Positions 1 through 9,172 of a stretch of 64,000 bases of DNA are shown here, in pieces. The notes beneath the pieces were generated by a model. The model had not been told where the DNA came from. It did not search any database and saw only the letters and a program-made list of their open reading frames with translations. The position numbers and the translations under genes are program-made. The first letter of the stretch is position 1. Each line of letters begins with the position of its first letter. This DNA comes from Methylophilales bacterium (lineage in GTDB: Bacteria; Pseudomonadota; Gammaproteobacteria; Burkholderiales; Methylophilaceae). The DNA lies in NCBI GenBank assembly GCA_019823025.1, contig CP081940.1, forward strand, positions 62,001 to 126,000. Direction: 5' to 3'.

Positions 1-2
1 TT

Positions 3-197
3 GACCAGGATGGTCAAAGTCAGTTGGTGGCTCAGTGGTCAATTAAATCCAACGACAAAACAATCTTAAATAAAAGATCCACATTTACAGCTCAAGCCTC
101 AACAACGGATATTGATAAAATGGTCCAAGCACAGAGTGAGTGTCTGACTCAACTTGGTCAAGAAATAGTAGTAAATCTCAAACCCTTACTTAAGTAA
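3..197 (+). CDS. ABC-transport auxiliary lipoprotein (PqiC/DUF330-like), 3' end
   Basis: An open frame enters from the left edge and stops with TAA at 195-197, giving about 64 C-terminal residues. The pattern Q-LVAQWSI, then KR--F-A, then DIDKMVQAQSECLTQLGQEI near the end resembles the C-terminus of PqiC-type lipoproteins, periplasmic partners of Mla/Pqi-like lipid ABC transporters. In that family this end forms the last strand and a helix. The N-terminus and lipobox lie outside the window, so the call rests on this end pattern only. The next gene starts 8 bases later. Confidence 0.55.
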   Translation, partial: DQDGQSQLVAQWSIKSNDKTILNKRSTFTAQASTTDIDKMVQAQSECLTQLGQEIVVNLKPLLK

Positions 198-205
198 AAA
201 ATACC

Positions 206-925
206 TTGGAACAAGTCCGTATTTCAAAAATATTATCCGAGCTTGGCTTATGTTCCAGAAGAGAAGCTGACGAATATATAAAGCAAGGCCAGGTTTTGCT
301 TGATGGAAAGGTGGTTAATGAGCTAGGAACCAAGGCTTACCGCTCACAAAAGGTTGAGCTAAATAAGAAGGGCAAGCTTAAACAATCAAAAAAATTAACC
401 ATTCTGCTCAATAAGCCCGTGGGTTATATTTCTCACCTGGATGACGATAAAGAATTTAAACCTGCCTCAGACTTAATAAATCAAGATAATTATTTCTCCA
501 ATGAGTTAAACAATCGCGATCCCTTATTTAATAGGGAGGGCTTAGCTCCTGCTGGCCGGCTAGATATTGACTCAACAGGACTGTTAATTCTGACTCAAGA
601 TGGCACGATGGCCAAAAAAATTATTGGCGAGAATGTCGTTGTTGAAAAGGAATATCTAGTGAAGGTGCAGGGCAATTTAACTGATGAAAACTTAAGACTT
701 TTAAACCATGGACTCACTTTAGATGGTTATAAGTTAAAACCTGCAAAAGTATCCTGGCAAAATGAAGACCAACTCAAGTTTGTACTCATTGAAGGACGTA
801 ATCGTCAAATTAGAAAGATGTGCGCCATGGTTAACCTTAAAGTCACTAGTCTTAAAAGGGTGCGTATTGGGGATATCAAATTAGGGAATTTGCCACTAGG
901 GCAATGGCGTTTTTTAAAAAAATAA
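206..925 (+). CDS. RsuA/RluF-family rRNA pseudouridine synthase
   Basis: This 239-residue protein has an N-terminal S4 RNA-binding domain (about 1-55, with ISKILSELGLCSRREAD) and a pseudouridine synthase domain. The catalytic motif is AGRLDIDSTGLL, with the nucleophilic Asp near residue 120. It converts a specific uridine in ribosomal RNA to pseudouridine. The layout fits RsuA/RluB/RluE/RluF, and the lack of a long C-terminal tail argues against RluB. The start is TTG at 206; no ATG lies upstream in frame and the S4 domain needs these residues. No clear Shine-Dalgarno is seen. It meets the leftward peroxiredoxin gene tail to tail, 7 bases apart. The exact target uridine cannot be told. Confidence 0.85.
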   Translation: MEQVRISKILSELGLCSRREADEYIKQGQVLLDGKVVNELGTKAYRSQKVELNKKGKLKQSKKLTILLNKPVGYISHLDDDKEFKPASDLINQDNYFSNELNNRDPLFNREGLAPAGRLDIDSTGLLILTQDGTMAKKIIGENVVVEKEYLVKVQGNLTDENLRLLNHGLTLDGYKLKPAKVSWQNEDQLKFVLIEGRNRQIRKMCAMVNLKVTSLKRVRIGDIKLGNLPLGQWRFLKK

Positions 926-932
926 CTAGCGT

Positions 933-1760
933 TTAGTTTCTGACGCGGTTTCGTCGGGCATCATTCCCATCATAATGACCAGGTTGCTTGATGGTTCTTA
1001 GGAATGTCTCAAAAACATTGTATTCATCAACCTCATATTTTTCTTTTATATCCTCGTCGGGAATGTCATTTGAAACAATAACATCATCACCAAACTCCCA
1101 GTTTGCCGGAGTAGAGACGTTTAGTTCTGAAGATACTTGAAGCGCCTCTAATGTTCTTACAATTTCACTAAAGTTACGGCCAATATTCTTAGGGTAAGTC
1201 AACATCGCTTGAATATTCTTTTTAGGGTCAATTATAAACACTGCTCTGATGGTTGACTTATTTTCACCTCCCAAAGAACTAGCATTTGGTAATGCTTTTG
1301 GATGATACATCCCATAAAGTGTTGCAACCTCTAAATCTGGATCAGAAATAATAGGAAAATTAACATCAGTATCACCTTCTGTCCCTAGAAAAAGATTTTT
1401 TAAATCATCCGTTGTGGTTGTTTTATTTTTATAATTATTAATCACCTCAACCCATTCAAGGTGATCTTCAACTGAATCTGCACTTAATGTGAGTATTTTT
1501 GCATTTTTTTTCTTAAGTAATGGTTGTAATTTTGCAGCTTCTGCGAGTTCAGTTGTGCAGACAGGTGTGAAGTCTCCAGGATGAGATAAAAGAATAATCC
1601 ATTGATCTTGACTCCAATCATAAAAATCTAATTTACCTAATGTCGTATCAGCTTTGAAATTAGGTGCTTTATCACCAATTTGAAGCGCATTTGCTTGAAG
1701 GGTAAGTAACACAAAGAAAAAAACTAATAATTTTGTAATTAGGTAAAAAGATAATTTCAT
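933..1760 (-). CDS. Exported 1-Cys (Prx6-type) peroxiredoxin
   Basis: This 275-residue protein is a thiol peroxidase that reduces peroxides. The core motif HPGDFTPVCTTE carries the peroxidatic cysteine at about residue 68. It is the only cysteine in the chain, so this is a 1-Cys enzyme of the Prx6 class. Residues 1-25 form a classic signal peptide (basic start, Leu/Phe-rich core, ANA before the likely cut), so the mature enzyme should be periplasmic, whereas most Prx6 proteins are cytosolic. A Thr/Asp-rich insert sits near residues 110-130. It is the last gene of the leftward tdh-kbl-prx unit, 2 bases after kbl. Confidence 0.88.
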   Translation of the reverse strand: MKLSFYLITKLLVFFFVLLTLQANALQIGDKAPNFKADTTLGKLDFYDWSQDQWIILLSHPGDFTPVCTTELAEAAKLQPLLKKKNAKILTLSADSVEDHLEWVEVINNYKNKTTTTDDLKNLFLGTEGDTDVNFPIISDPDLEVATLYGMYHPKALPNASSLGGENKSTIRAVFIIDPKKNIQAMLTYPKNIGRNFSEIVRTLEALQVSSELNVSTPANWEFGDDVIVSNDIPDEDIKEKYEVDEYNVFETFLRTIKQPGHYDGNDARRNRVRN

Positions 1761-1762
1761 AT

Positions 1763-2956
1763 TTAATTTTGAAGTTCATCTCTGATAGTTGCGAAAGCAT
1801 TAATCGCCTTATCTAAATCTTCTTTGGTATGTGCAGCAGAAATTTGCGTTCTTATTCTAGCCTTACCTTTGGGTACAACAGGGAAGAAGAAACCAATTGC
1901 ATAAATTCCATGCTCAAGGAGCTTTTGACTCATAGTCTGAGCTAGGTTTGCATCACCCAGCATCACAGGGACAATAGGGTGATCCCCGTCATTAACCTCA
2001 AAACCTGCTTCTTGCATGCCTTTTCTGAAATAGTGGGTATTCTCCTCTAATGTGTCTCTTAGTTTTGTTGAAGATTGTAAGATTTCTATCGCTTTAAGTG
2101 TTCCTGCACAAATTGAGGGAGCTAATGTATTTGAAAATAGATAGGGTCTAGAACGTTGTCTTAGCATATCAATAATTTCTTTCCTGCCAGAAGTAAAACC
2201 ACCAGATGCACCACCTAGAGCCTTACCGAATGTACTAGTAATGATATCAACTCTATCAATAACATTGCAGTATTCATGAACTCCTTTTCCTGTTTTACCC
2301 ATAAACCCAGTTGCGTGACAATCATCATGATGAACCATCGCATCAAATTCATCAGCAAGGTCACATATTTTATCCAGTTGAGCGATTGTTCCATCCATTG
2401 AAAATACACCATCTGTTGTGATTAGAATTCTTCGTGCACCTTTTTCTTTAGCTTCAATGAGTTTTGATCTGAGGTCATCCATATCATTATTCTTGTATCG
2501 ATATCTTTGGGCCTTTGACAGCCTCACGCCATCAATAATTGATGCATGATTTAATTCATCAGATATCACCGCATCCTCAGCACTTAGGATTGTTTCGAAC
2601 AAGCCACCATTTGCATCAAAACAGGCAGCATAAAGAATAGTTTCTTCCATCCCTAAAAATTCACTGACTTTTTTTTCTAGTGTCTTATGAATTGTTTGCG
2701 TACCACAAATGAATCTGACTGAGGCGAGCCCATACCCCCAATGATCATAACTATCTTTGGCTGCTTGGATAATTCTTTTGTCATTGGCTAACCCTAAATA
2801 ATTGTTGGCACACATATTGGTTACATGCTGGCCATCCTCAAGCGAAATATGATTTGCTTGATTTGAGTTAATGTTCCTTTCACTTTTCCAAAGACCTGCC
2901 GACTTTATTTCCTCTAAATCACTAGCTAGACTTTCTCTTACTTTCTCAAAACTCAT
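1763..2956 (-). CDS. kbl: Glycine C-acetyltransferase (2-amino-3-ketobutyrate CoA ligase)
   Basis: This 397-residue PLP enzyme of the alpha-oxoamine synthase family cleaves 2-amino-3-ketobutyrate with CoA to glycine and acetyl-CoA, the second step of threonine breakdown. Visible signatures are NNYLGLA (about 51-57), the [10 protein letters not shown] cofactor motif and the Schiff-base lysine in STFGKALGG (about K245). Length matches E. coli Kbl. It lies 14 bases downstream of tdh and is co-directional, so the two form the usual pathway pair, here in the order tdh-kbl. Confidence 0.97.
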   Translation of the reverse strand: MSFEKVRESLASDLEEIKSAGLWKSERNINSNQANHISLEDGQHVTNMCANNYLGLANDKRIIQAAKDSYDHWGYGLASVRFICGTQTIHKTLEKKVSEFLGMEETILYAACFDANGGLFETILSAEDAVISDELNHASIIDGVRLSKAQRYRYKNNDMDDLRSKLIEAKEKGARRILITTDGVFSMDGTIAQLDKICDLADEFDAMVHHDDCHATGFMGKTGKGVHEYCNVIDRVDIITSTFGKALGGASGGFTSGRKEIIDMLRQRSRPYLFSNTLAPSICAGTLKAIEILQSSTKLRDTLEENTHYFRKGMQEAGFEVNDGDHPIVPVMLGDANLAQTMSQKLLEHGIYAIGFFFPVVPKGKARIRTQISAAHTKEDLDKAINAFATIRDELQN

Positions 2957-2970
2957 TTGATTCCTTTAAT

Positions 2971-4005
2971 TTAATTAATCCAATCAAGAATAACTTTTCC
3001 AGATTGTCCTGACCTCATAACATCAAAACCTTCTTGAAAATCTTTATATGAAAAACGATGCGTAATTATTTTTTCAAGAGGTAACCCAGATTGAACCATC
3101 ATTGAACCCTTGTACCAGGTTTCGAATATTTCCCTGCCATAAATTCCTTTGATTGTAAGGCCTTTAAAAACCACCATATCCCAATCAATACCTGATCCAG
3201 GTGGCATTATTGCAAGCATAGCGATATGCCCACCATTAATCATTAACTCTAGCATCCCACTAAATGCAATTGGCGATCCTGACATTTCAAGACCAACATC
3301 AAAACCCTCATAGATTCCAACAGATTCCATTAGTTTCTTATCAATTTTTTGCATGGTTACATTTATTGTGATGACGCTTGGCAGGATTTTTTTTACAAGT
3401 TTTAATCGATATTCATTAAGGTCAGTAATAACAATATTTCTGGCCCCAGCATGTTTAGCAACCATTGCTGCCATGATCCCAATTGGCCCTGCACCCGTTA
3501 TTAAAACATCCTCTCCAACCATATTAAAGGATAAAGCTGTATGAACAGCATTACCGTAAGGATCGAATACGGATAATAGATCGGTTGGTATATCCCGACT
3601 AGGTTTAAAAACTACTTTTGATGGCACTGACAAATACTCTGCGAAAGCACCTGTTCTATTAACACCAACACCAATGGTATTTGGACAGAGGTGGATTCTT
3701 CCCCCTAGACAATTCCTGCACCTGCCACAAGTAATATGCCCTTCACCAGAAACAATATCTCCAATTTTTAAATCAGTTACATTCGAACCAAGCTCTACTA
3801 TCTCACCAGAATACTCATGTCCTGTAGTCATTGGGATAGGTATAGTTTTTTTTGCCCATTCATCCCAGTTGTATATGTGGATATCTGTTCCGCATATAGC
3901 AGTCTTGTGTATTTTAATTAATACATCATTGTTGCCAAGATCTGGCTCAGAAACATCCTCTAACCAAATACCCTCTTTGGCCTGACTTTTAACTAATGCC
4001 TTCAT
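2971..4005 (-). CDS. tdh: L-threonine 3-dehydrogenase
   Basis: This 344-residue zinc-dependent medium-chain dehydrogenase oxidises L-threonine to 2-amino-3-ketobutyrate with NAD+. Catalytic zinc ligands are seen at C38 and H63-E64 (GHE), the structural zinc cluster at C93, C96, C99 and C107, and a nucleotide-binding GAGPIG. Length is that of the family. It is the promoter-proximal gene of tdh-kbl-prx. A GGAG lies just ahead of the ATG. Confidence 0.97.
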   Translation of the reverse strand: MKALVKSQAKEGIWLEDVSEPDLGNNDVLIKIHKTAICGTDIHIYNWDEWAKKTIPIPMTTGHEYSGEIVELGSNVTDLKIGDIVSGEGHITCGRCRNCLGGRIHLCPNTIGVGVNRTGAFAEYLSVPSKVVFKPSRDIPTDLLSVFDPYGNAVHTALSFNMVGEDVLITGAGPIGIMAAMVAKHAGARNIVITDLNEYRLKLVKKILPSVITINVTMQKIDKKLMESVGIYEGFDVGLEMSGSPIAFSGMLELMINGGHIAMLAIMPPGSGIDWDMVVFKGLTIKGIYGREIFETWYKGSMMVQSGLPLEKIITHRFSYKDFQEGFDVMRSGQSGKVILDWIN

Positions 4006-4032
4006 GTAACTCCATTTAAAAATTTAAACCTA

Positions 4033-4059
4033 ATTATATGACAAATAAGCTATGTACAA
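4033..4059 (-). promoter_or_regulatory. Possible promoter of tdh-kbl-prx
   Basis: Reading leftward, a perfect TATAAT box (4038-4033) lies about 28 bases before the tdh start codon. A TTGTAC (4059-4054) sits 15 bases further upstream; a weaker TTTTGT would give 17-base spacing. The gap from 4006 to 4260 is AT-rich and holds no other recognisable element. Confidence 0.4.
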
Positions 4060-4260
4060 AAAATATGTTTGGTTTTCTCTACTATTTAATCAGTATTTAA
4101 TGACAGCTTTTACAAATGATTGTTCAAGATTTTTATTGTAAATAAAAAGCTAGAATTAATAAAAAAATCGGTATAAAGTATAAATGTAATTAATATATAT
4201 ATAGGTTCCAGTAAAAAAAAGTTTTTATGTAATTTTTTAATCAATTTTCGGAGGTGTTTT

Positions 4261-4404
4261 ATGGATATAAAGCAGTTGAAAAGTAGACATAAAGAGTTAG
4301 ATGAAATCATCGAATTAAGCTTCAAAAATTATGTGCCTGATCTAAAGATAAGAAAATTTAAGAAAGAAAAGTTAAGAATTAAAGAGCAACTAGAAAAAAA
4401 TTAA
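4261..4404 (+). CDS. YdcH/DUF465-type small helical protein
   Basis: This is a 47-codon gene. The product begins MDIKQLKSRHKELDEIIE and ends KIRKFKKEKLRIKEQLEKN. This two-helix, charged, coiled-coil-like pattern with the RH(K/R)ELD and KKEKL-IK-(E/Q) signatures is that of the DUF465 (YdcH) family, whose function is unknown. A textbook Shine-Dalgarno GGAGG (4250-4254) sits 6 bases before the ATG. It is separated from gmhA by about 180 AT-rich bases. The family match is by eye. Confidence 0.82.
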   Translation: MDIKQLKSRHKELDEIIELSFKNYVPDLKIRKFKKEKLRIKEQLEKN

Positions 4405-4550
4405 ATCTTAACCTACAAAATTCTAGGTATTCAAAAAAGTAAGTATAAATTTTTACGTTCATTAATTTTTTAAATTTATCAACTTATCTTTTTTTTATAT
4501 AAAAAATATAAATAGACACTTTTTTAATGTAATTTTTTAAAATATATAAC

Positions 4551-4583
4551 CCAAAATATCTAAAATATCCAAAATATTCAAAA
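4551..4583 (+). repeat. Three 9-base direct repeats abutting gmhA
   Basis: Units CCAAAATAT (4551-4559), CTAAAATAT (4560-4568) and CCAAAATAT (4569-4577) follow one another. A decayed fourth unit runs into the gmhA ATG at 4584. No Shine-Dalgarno is present, so translation of gmhA starts from this A-rich, unstructured leader. Confidence 0.7.
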
Positions 4584-5159
4584 ATGTATGAAAAAATAAT
4601 TGAAGAGCATTTTATTGAGCATAAAGCCACCCTTGACTCAGTTGCTGAGTTGGGTGAGTCAATTGAAAAAGTGGCACATCTATTAATTCGTTGCCTAAAA
4701 AATAATGGAACTATTTTTTGGTGTGGCAATGGAGGTAGTGCCTCAGATAGTCAGCATTTAGCAGGTGAGCTTGTTGGTAGGTTTGTTGGAGACAGAAGAC
4801 CGCTCAAGTCAATTGCTTTAACTGCAGATTCTTCGGTTACAACCTGTATAGTTAATGATTATGGATACGAGCATATTTTTTCTAGGCAAGTTGAAGGATT
4901 AGGCTCAAAAGGAGATATATTAATTGGTATTTCAACTTCTGGAAACAGTCAAAATATTTTAAATGCTTTAAAAGTTGCTAATCGAAAACATATGACGACA
5001 ATTTGTCTGTTAGGCAAAGGCGGAGGGAAAGCATCCAGCATTGCAAAACAATCAATTATTGTTCCTTCAGAATCCACTGCACGAGTTCAAGAGATGCACA
5101 TATTAATCGGTCATATACTTTGTGACCTGATTGAAGAAGGATTACATCTTAAAGAATAA
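4584..5159 (+). CDS. gmhA: Phosphoheptose isomerase (SIS family)
   Basis: This 191-residue enzyme converts sedoheptulose 7-phosphate to D-glycero-manno-heptose 7-phosphate, the first step of ADP-heptose synthesis for the LPS core. The single SIS domain has GNGGSASDSQH (about 48-58), the likely metal ligands H58 and E62, the phosphate loop STSGNS, and the C-terminal Q--H pattern in RVQEMHILIGH. Length is normal. No other heptose genes are nearby, and it stands alone before the EPS locus. A DiaA-like SIS protein is the main alternative, but the motif set favours GmhA. Confidence 0.88.
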   Translation: MYEKIIEEHFIEHKATLDSVAELGESIEKVAHLLIRCLKNNGTIFWCGNGGSASDSQHLAGELVGRFVGDRRPLKSIALTADSSVTTCIVNDYGYEHIFSRQVEGLGSKGDILIGISTSGNSQNILNALKVANRKHMTTICLLGKGGGKASSIAKQSIIVPSESTARVQEMHILIGHILCDLIEEGLHLKE

Positions 5160-5268
5160 TTTTTTTGTGTTTAAGATTTACATCAACCTAAGACATTACT
5201 CATCTTTAATTTAGCCTATTTTTACCTCATAAACTTGTATTTATTTAAATTTATGATTAGAATAGTTT

Positions 5269-5284
5269 TGTTCAATGTTGAACA
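5269..5284. promoter_or_regulatory. Perfect palindrome, candidate operator of the EPS regulator
   Basis: TGTTCAA-TG-TTGAACA is a perfect 7-2-7 inverted repeat, 57 bases before the start of the MarR-type regulator gene. It overlaps TTG-containing hexamers that could act as a -35 element. Dimeric winged-helix regulators bind sites of this size, so autoregulation is the simplest reading, but nothing in the sequence proves it. Confidence 0.5.
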
Positions 5285-5340
5285 TAAATTTAAATTATAT
5301 TAACAATAATTTAGCCAAATTATAGAGTAATTAGATAAAA

Positions 5341-5679
5341 ATGAATTCTCCATCTAAGATTCAGCATCCAGATATTCACTTTAAGATAATGAACTTGATT
5401 CATAATAATCCTGACATCACTCAGCGTGAATTAGCAAAAAAGACTGGAGTTAGTTTAGGCTCCATTCACTATTGTCTTAAAGCTTTAGTAAAAAAGGGCT
5501 GGGTTAAGGCTGGAAATTTTAAAAGAAATCCAAATAAGTCTATTTATTTATATTTATTAACTCGGGAAGGGGTTTCGCAAAAATCTAAATTAGCTTTAGA
5601 TTTTTTGCGTCGTAAAAAAATAGAATTCGATGCATTGAAAATAGAAATTAAAAAGCTCTCAGAGGAAATAGATGGATAA
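5341..5679 (+). CDS. MarR-family EPS-associated transcriptional regulator
   Basis: This 112-residue DNA-binding protein has a winged helix-turn-helix at about 18-75 (TQRELAKKTGVSLGSIHYCL, then KKGWV and a basic wing). A C-terminal coiled-coil helix runs from about 85 to 110. The short form with NPNK--YLYLLT-EG and a charged tail matches the MarR-like regulators found at the head of exopolysaccharide loci. It is the first gene of the long polysaccharide run and overlaps manC by 8 bases, so the regulator and biosynthesis genes are cotranscribed. Confidence 0.88.
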   Translation: MNSPSKIQHPDIHFKIMNLIHNNPDITQRELAKKTGVSLGSIHYCLKALVKKGWVKAGNFKRNPNKSIYLYLLTREGVSQKSKLALDFLRRKKIEFDALKIEIKKLSEEIDG

Positions 5680-7105
5680 ATCTAAACTCATGAAAATTCA
5701 TCCAGTTATACTATCTGGTGGATCAGGAACAAGGTTATGGCCCTTGTCACGAAGAGATTACCCGAAGCAATTTCTAACTTTAGAATCAAAAAATTCTTTG
5801 TTGCAAGATACTATTTTGCGTTTGAGAGGCTTAGAAAGTCTTGCAGATCCAATAATTGTTTGTAGCGCTATCCACCGTTTTTTAGTAGCTGATCAGTGCC
5901 AACAAATTAATATTAAAAATCCAACAATATTATTAGAACCAGTTGGGAGAAATACCGCACCTGCAATTGCTGCAGCTGCATTTCAATCACTTACAGAAGC
6001 AGATGATGCTTTATTGCTTGTTTTATCAGCTGATCAAGTGATTAAAGATATTGATGCATTTCATCAAACAATAAATATTGCATTGCAGGAAGCACAAAGA
6101 GGAAAATTAGTAACTTTCGGTATTAAACCAACAGCTGCTAATACCGGTTATGGTTATATTAAATCTTCAAAAGACTGTATTAATGGTACTTACAAAGTTG
6201 AAAGGTTTGTTGAAAAGCCTAATAAAAGAAATGCTCAGGTTTTTTTAAAGCAAGATAATTACCTTTGGAACTCTGGCATATTTATGTTTAAGGCTGCTAG
6301 GTTAATTGATGAACTTATTGTCCATTCGCCTGAAACTGTTTTTTCAGTTAATGATGCTGTTAAGAAAGCTGAGAAAGACCTTGACTTTATTCGTCTTGAT
6401 AAGAAGGCATTTGAATCATCCCCAAGTGAATCCATTGACTATGCATTGATGGAGAAAAGCAAAGAGGTTGTTGTCATTCCTATGGATGCGCAGTGGAATG
6501 ATATTGGAGCTTGGGATGCACTTTATGATATCGGTAAAAAAGATACAAATGGTAATGTGATTAAGGGCGACGCTATTATCCAAGATACAACTAATACTTA
6601 TGTCAATTCTAATTATCATATGGTTGCGACTATTGGAGTAGATAATTTAATTATAGTAAATACGCCTGATGTAACTTTCATAGCCACTCAAGATAAAGCA
6701 AAAGAAGTTAACTCTATGGTTAAGCTTCTAAATAGTAAACAACGAGATGAAGCTGTAACAAATCAAAAGGTTTATTGTCCATGGGGTTGGTATGATTCAA
6801 TTGAAAAAGGTTTGAATTTCCAGGTAAAAAAATTATTTATTAAACCTGGCGCAAAGCTATCTCTACAAATGCATTACAAACGTGCGGAACATTGGGTAGT
6901 AGTGAGAGGAACAGCGACGGTAGTTAATGGTAAAGATGTTCTTACATTAAAACAAGGTGAGTCATCTTACATCCCAGTTGGGCAAAGACATAGTTTAGAA
7001 AATAAGACAAAAGAACAGTTGGAAATTATTGAAATACAAAGTGGCATGTACTTAAAAGAGGATGATATTGTGAGATTTGAAGATCTTTATGGGAGGGTTA
7101 AGTGA
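5672..7105 (+). CDS. manC: Mannose-1-phosphate guanylyltransferase / mannose-6-phosphate isomerase
   Basis: This 477-residue bifunctional enzyme supplies GDP-mannose. The N-terminal nucleotidyltransferase domain has LSGGSGTRLWPLSR (about 14-27) with YPKQF and VEKP. The C-terminal type II phosphomannose isomerase cupin (about 365-470) has KPGAKLSLQMHYKRAEHW and GTATV. Length is typical of ManC/CpsB/AlgA. The start at 5672 is preceded by GAGGAAATAG; an internal ATG at 5690 is less likely. It overlaps the genes on both sides (8 and 4 bases). Confidence 0.94.
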   Translation: MDKSKLMKIHPVILSGGSGTRLWPLSRRDYPKQFLTLESKNSLLQDTILRLRGLESLADPIIVCSAIHRFLVADQCQQINIKNPTILLEPVGRNTAPAIAAAAFQSLTEADDALLLVLSADQVIKDIDAFHQTINIALQEAQRGKLVTFGIKPTAANTGYGYIKSSKDCINGTYKVERFVEKPNKRNAQVFLKQDNYLWNSGIFMFKAARLIDELIVHSPETVFSVNDAVKKAEKDLDFIRLDKKAFESSPSESIDYALMEKSKEVVVIPMDAQWNDIGAWDALYDIGKKDTNGNVIKGDAIIQDTTNTYVNSNYHMVATIGVDNLIIVNTPDVTFIATQDKAKEVNSMVKLLNSKQRDEAVTNQKVYCPWGWYDSIEKGLNFQVKKLFIKPGAKLSLQMHYKRAEHWVVVRGTATVVNGKDVLTLKQGESSYIPVGQRHSLENKTKEQLEIIEIQSGMYLKEDDIVRFEDLYGRVK

Positions 7106-8109
7106 AAATATTAGTAACGGGTTCAGCAGGCTTTATTGGATCAGCGTTATCACTTAAATTACTTGATAAGGGCAATACGGTAATTGGTATTGATAACCAT
7201 AATAATTATTATGATCCTAAACTTAAGGATGCTCGATTAGCAAGACATATTGATCATAAAAATTATACTCATTTCAGAATGAATCTTGAAGATAGAGAGG
7301 CTATAACAAAGCTATTTAAAGACCACCAATTCGAAGGCGTAGTTAATCTAGCTGCACAGGCAGGTGTTAGGTACTCTATTGAGAATCCATCAGCATATAT
7401 CGATTCTAATTTAGTAGGCTTTGCAAACCTTCTAGAGGGTTGCCGACATAATAAAGTAGAACACCTCTTATATGCTTCATCAAGCTCTACTTATGGCCTT
7501 AATACTAAGCAGCCATTCTCTACCCACGAAGCGGTTAATCATCCTGTGAGCCTTTATGCAGCAACAAAAAAAGCTAATGAGTTAATGGCGCATGCGTATA
7601 GCCATTTATATAATTTACCAACTACAGGGTTAAGGTTCTTCACAGTCTATGGGCCTTATGACAGACCTGATATGGCATTGCAAAAATTTACTAGAGCAAT
7701 CATGAATAATGAAGTTATTTCTATATTTAATTATGGTAAACATAGAAGAGACTTTACCTATATTGATGATGTTATTGAAGCCATCATTAGAATTTTAGAT
7801 AGCCCAGCACAACCAAACCCAGACTGGAATAGCAACAAACCGGACCCATCAACATCTAGTGCGCCATATAGAGTTTATAATATTGGTAATAATAACCCAG
7901 TTGGGCTAATGGAGTTTATTGAAACATTAGAAACCTCGCTTGGGGAAAAAACAGAAAAAAAACTACTTCCCCTTCAACCCGGTGATGTCCCAGACACTTA
8001 TGCAGATATAGATGATCTTGCAGAAGATTTTGGCTACAAGCCAACCACGAACATTCAAAAAGGCCTAGAAAACTTTGCTAAATGGTACATGGAATATAAC
8101 AATGTGTAA
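7102..8109 (+). CDS. UDP-glucuronate 4-epimerase
   Basis: This 335-residue extended SDR interconverts UDP-glucuronate and UDP-galacturonate. Visible features are the N-terminal [11 protein letters not shown]-binding loop, the catalytic SSS--YG and [18 protein letters not shown], and the insert with proline-rich PAQPNPDW before PYRVYNIGN. That insert separates uronate epimerases from GalE. The start is GTG at 7102, within the manC stop region. No UDP-glucose dehydrogenase lies in the window, so UDP-glucuronate must come from elsewhere. Confidence 0.88.
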   Translation: MKILVTGSAGFIGSALSLKLLDKGNTVIGIDNHNNYYDPKLKDARLARHIDHKNYTHFRMNLEDREAITKLFKDHQFEGVVNLAAQAGVRYSIENPSAYIDSNLVGFANLLEGCRHNKVEHLLYASSSSTYGLNTKQPFSTHEAVNHPVSLYAATKKANELMAHAYSHLYNLPTTGLRFFTVYGPYDRPDMALQKFTRAIMNNEVISIFNYGKHRRDFTYIDDVIEAIIRILDSPAQPNPDWNSNKPDPSTSSAPYRVYNIGNNNPVGLMEFIETLETSLGEKTEKKLLPLQPGDVPDTYADIDDLAEDFGYKPTTNIQKGLENFAKWYMEYNNV

Positions 8110-9172
8110 AAAAATACTTATCACTGGCGGTGCTGGTTTTATTGGCTCTGCAGTAATTCGGCACATTATTAAAAATACCAATCACTACGTGGTTAATATT
8201 GATAAACTTACCTATGCAGGTAATTTGGAGTCCTTAAAGTCTATAGAAAATGATTCAAAATATGTATTTGAGCACGTAGATATTTGTAATGCCAATGAGA
8301 TGAATCGAGTTTTTAACGTACATCAACCTGATATTGTAATGCATCTGGCAGCTGAATCTCATGTAGACAGATCAATAGATCTTCCTGGTGAATTTATTCA
8401 AACCAATATTTATGGTACCTATGTAATGCTTGAAGAAGCTAAAAATTATTGGTCTTGCTTAGAGGGTTCTAAAAAAAATAACTTTAGGTTCCATCATGTT
8501 TCTACTGATGAGGTATATGGAGATTTGGAAGGAACAGATGATCTTTTTAATGAAGAAACATCATATGCACCTAGCTCACCATACTCTGCTTCAAAAGCAA
8601 GCTCAGATCATTTAGTAAGGGCATGGCAAAGAACTTATAAATTCCCAACTTTAATTACTAATTGCTCAAATAATTATGGCCCTTATCAATTCCCCGAAAA
8701 GCTAATACCTCTTACTATTTTGAATGCATTAGAAGGTAAAGGCTTACCAATTTATGGTGATGGTAAACAAATTCGAGATTGGTTATATGTTAATGATCAT
8801 GCAAAAGCATTAATTCATGTCGCCATGACAGGGGAAACTGGTGAGACATACAATATTGGTGGACATAATGAAATCCAAAATATCGAAGTTGTTAAAATTA
8901 TTTGTAGTATTTTAGATGATTTAAAACCATGTGAGCATCGAGGGATTGGTAAATATGAACAGCTCATTACTTATGTAAAAGATAGATCTGGGCATGATAC
9001 AAGATATGCAATAGATGCCTCAAAGATATCTAATAAGCTTGGATGGAGGCCAAATGAAACATTTGCATCTGGAATCAAGAAAACTGTTGAATGGTATTTA
9101 GAAAACACTGCTTGGCTTGACCATGTTAAAGATGGAAGTTACATGGGAGAGCGATTAGGAGTTGTAAAGTGA
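8102..9172 (+). CDS. rfbB: dTDP-glucose 4,6-dehydratase
   Basis: This 356-residue extended SDR carries out the second step of dTDP-L-rhamnose synthesis. It has TGGAGFIGS at the N-terminus, the catalytic triplet STDEVYGDL, the YSASKASSD active-site Tyr-Lys, and [14 protein letters not shown]. The ATG at 8102 gives the usual family N-terminus and an 8-base overlap with the previous gene. An in-frame start at 8075 would add nine residues not seen in the family. First of four contiguous rfb genes in the order B-A-C-D. Confidence 0.96.
   Translation: MCKKILITGGAGFIGSAVIRHIIKNTNHYVVNIDKLTYAGNLESLKSIENDSKYVFEHVDICNANEMNRVFNVHQPDIVMHLAAESHVDRSIDLPGEFIQTNIYGTYVMLEEAKNYWSCLEGSKKNNFRFHHVSTDEVYGDLEGTDDLFNEETSYAPSSPYSASKASSDHLVRAWQRTYKFPTLITNCSNNYGPYQFPEKLIPLTILNALEGKGLPIYGDGKQIRDWLYVNDHAKALIHVAMTGETGETYNIGGHNEIQNIEVVKIICSILDDLKPCEHRGIGKYEQLITYVKDRSGHDTRYAIDASKISNKLGWRPNETFASGIKKTVEWYLENTAWLDHVKDGSYMGERLGVVK

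Noticed and set aside
3353..3985. Rightward open frames opposite tdh
   Set aside because: They are antisense to the zinc-binding and NAD-binding parts of tdh, and no family features are visible.
4006..4260. Riboswitch or attenuator upstream of tdh
   Set aside because: The gap is AT-rich without conserved helices or a leader peptide rich in Thr or Gly codons; only a possible promoter is seen.
5160..5340. Search for a JUMPstart/ops element before the EPS locus
   Set aside because: No GGCGGTAG-type sequence was found here; only the palindrome at 5269-5284 stands out.
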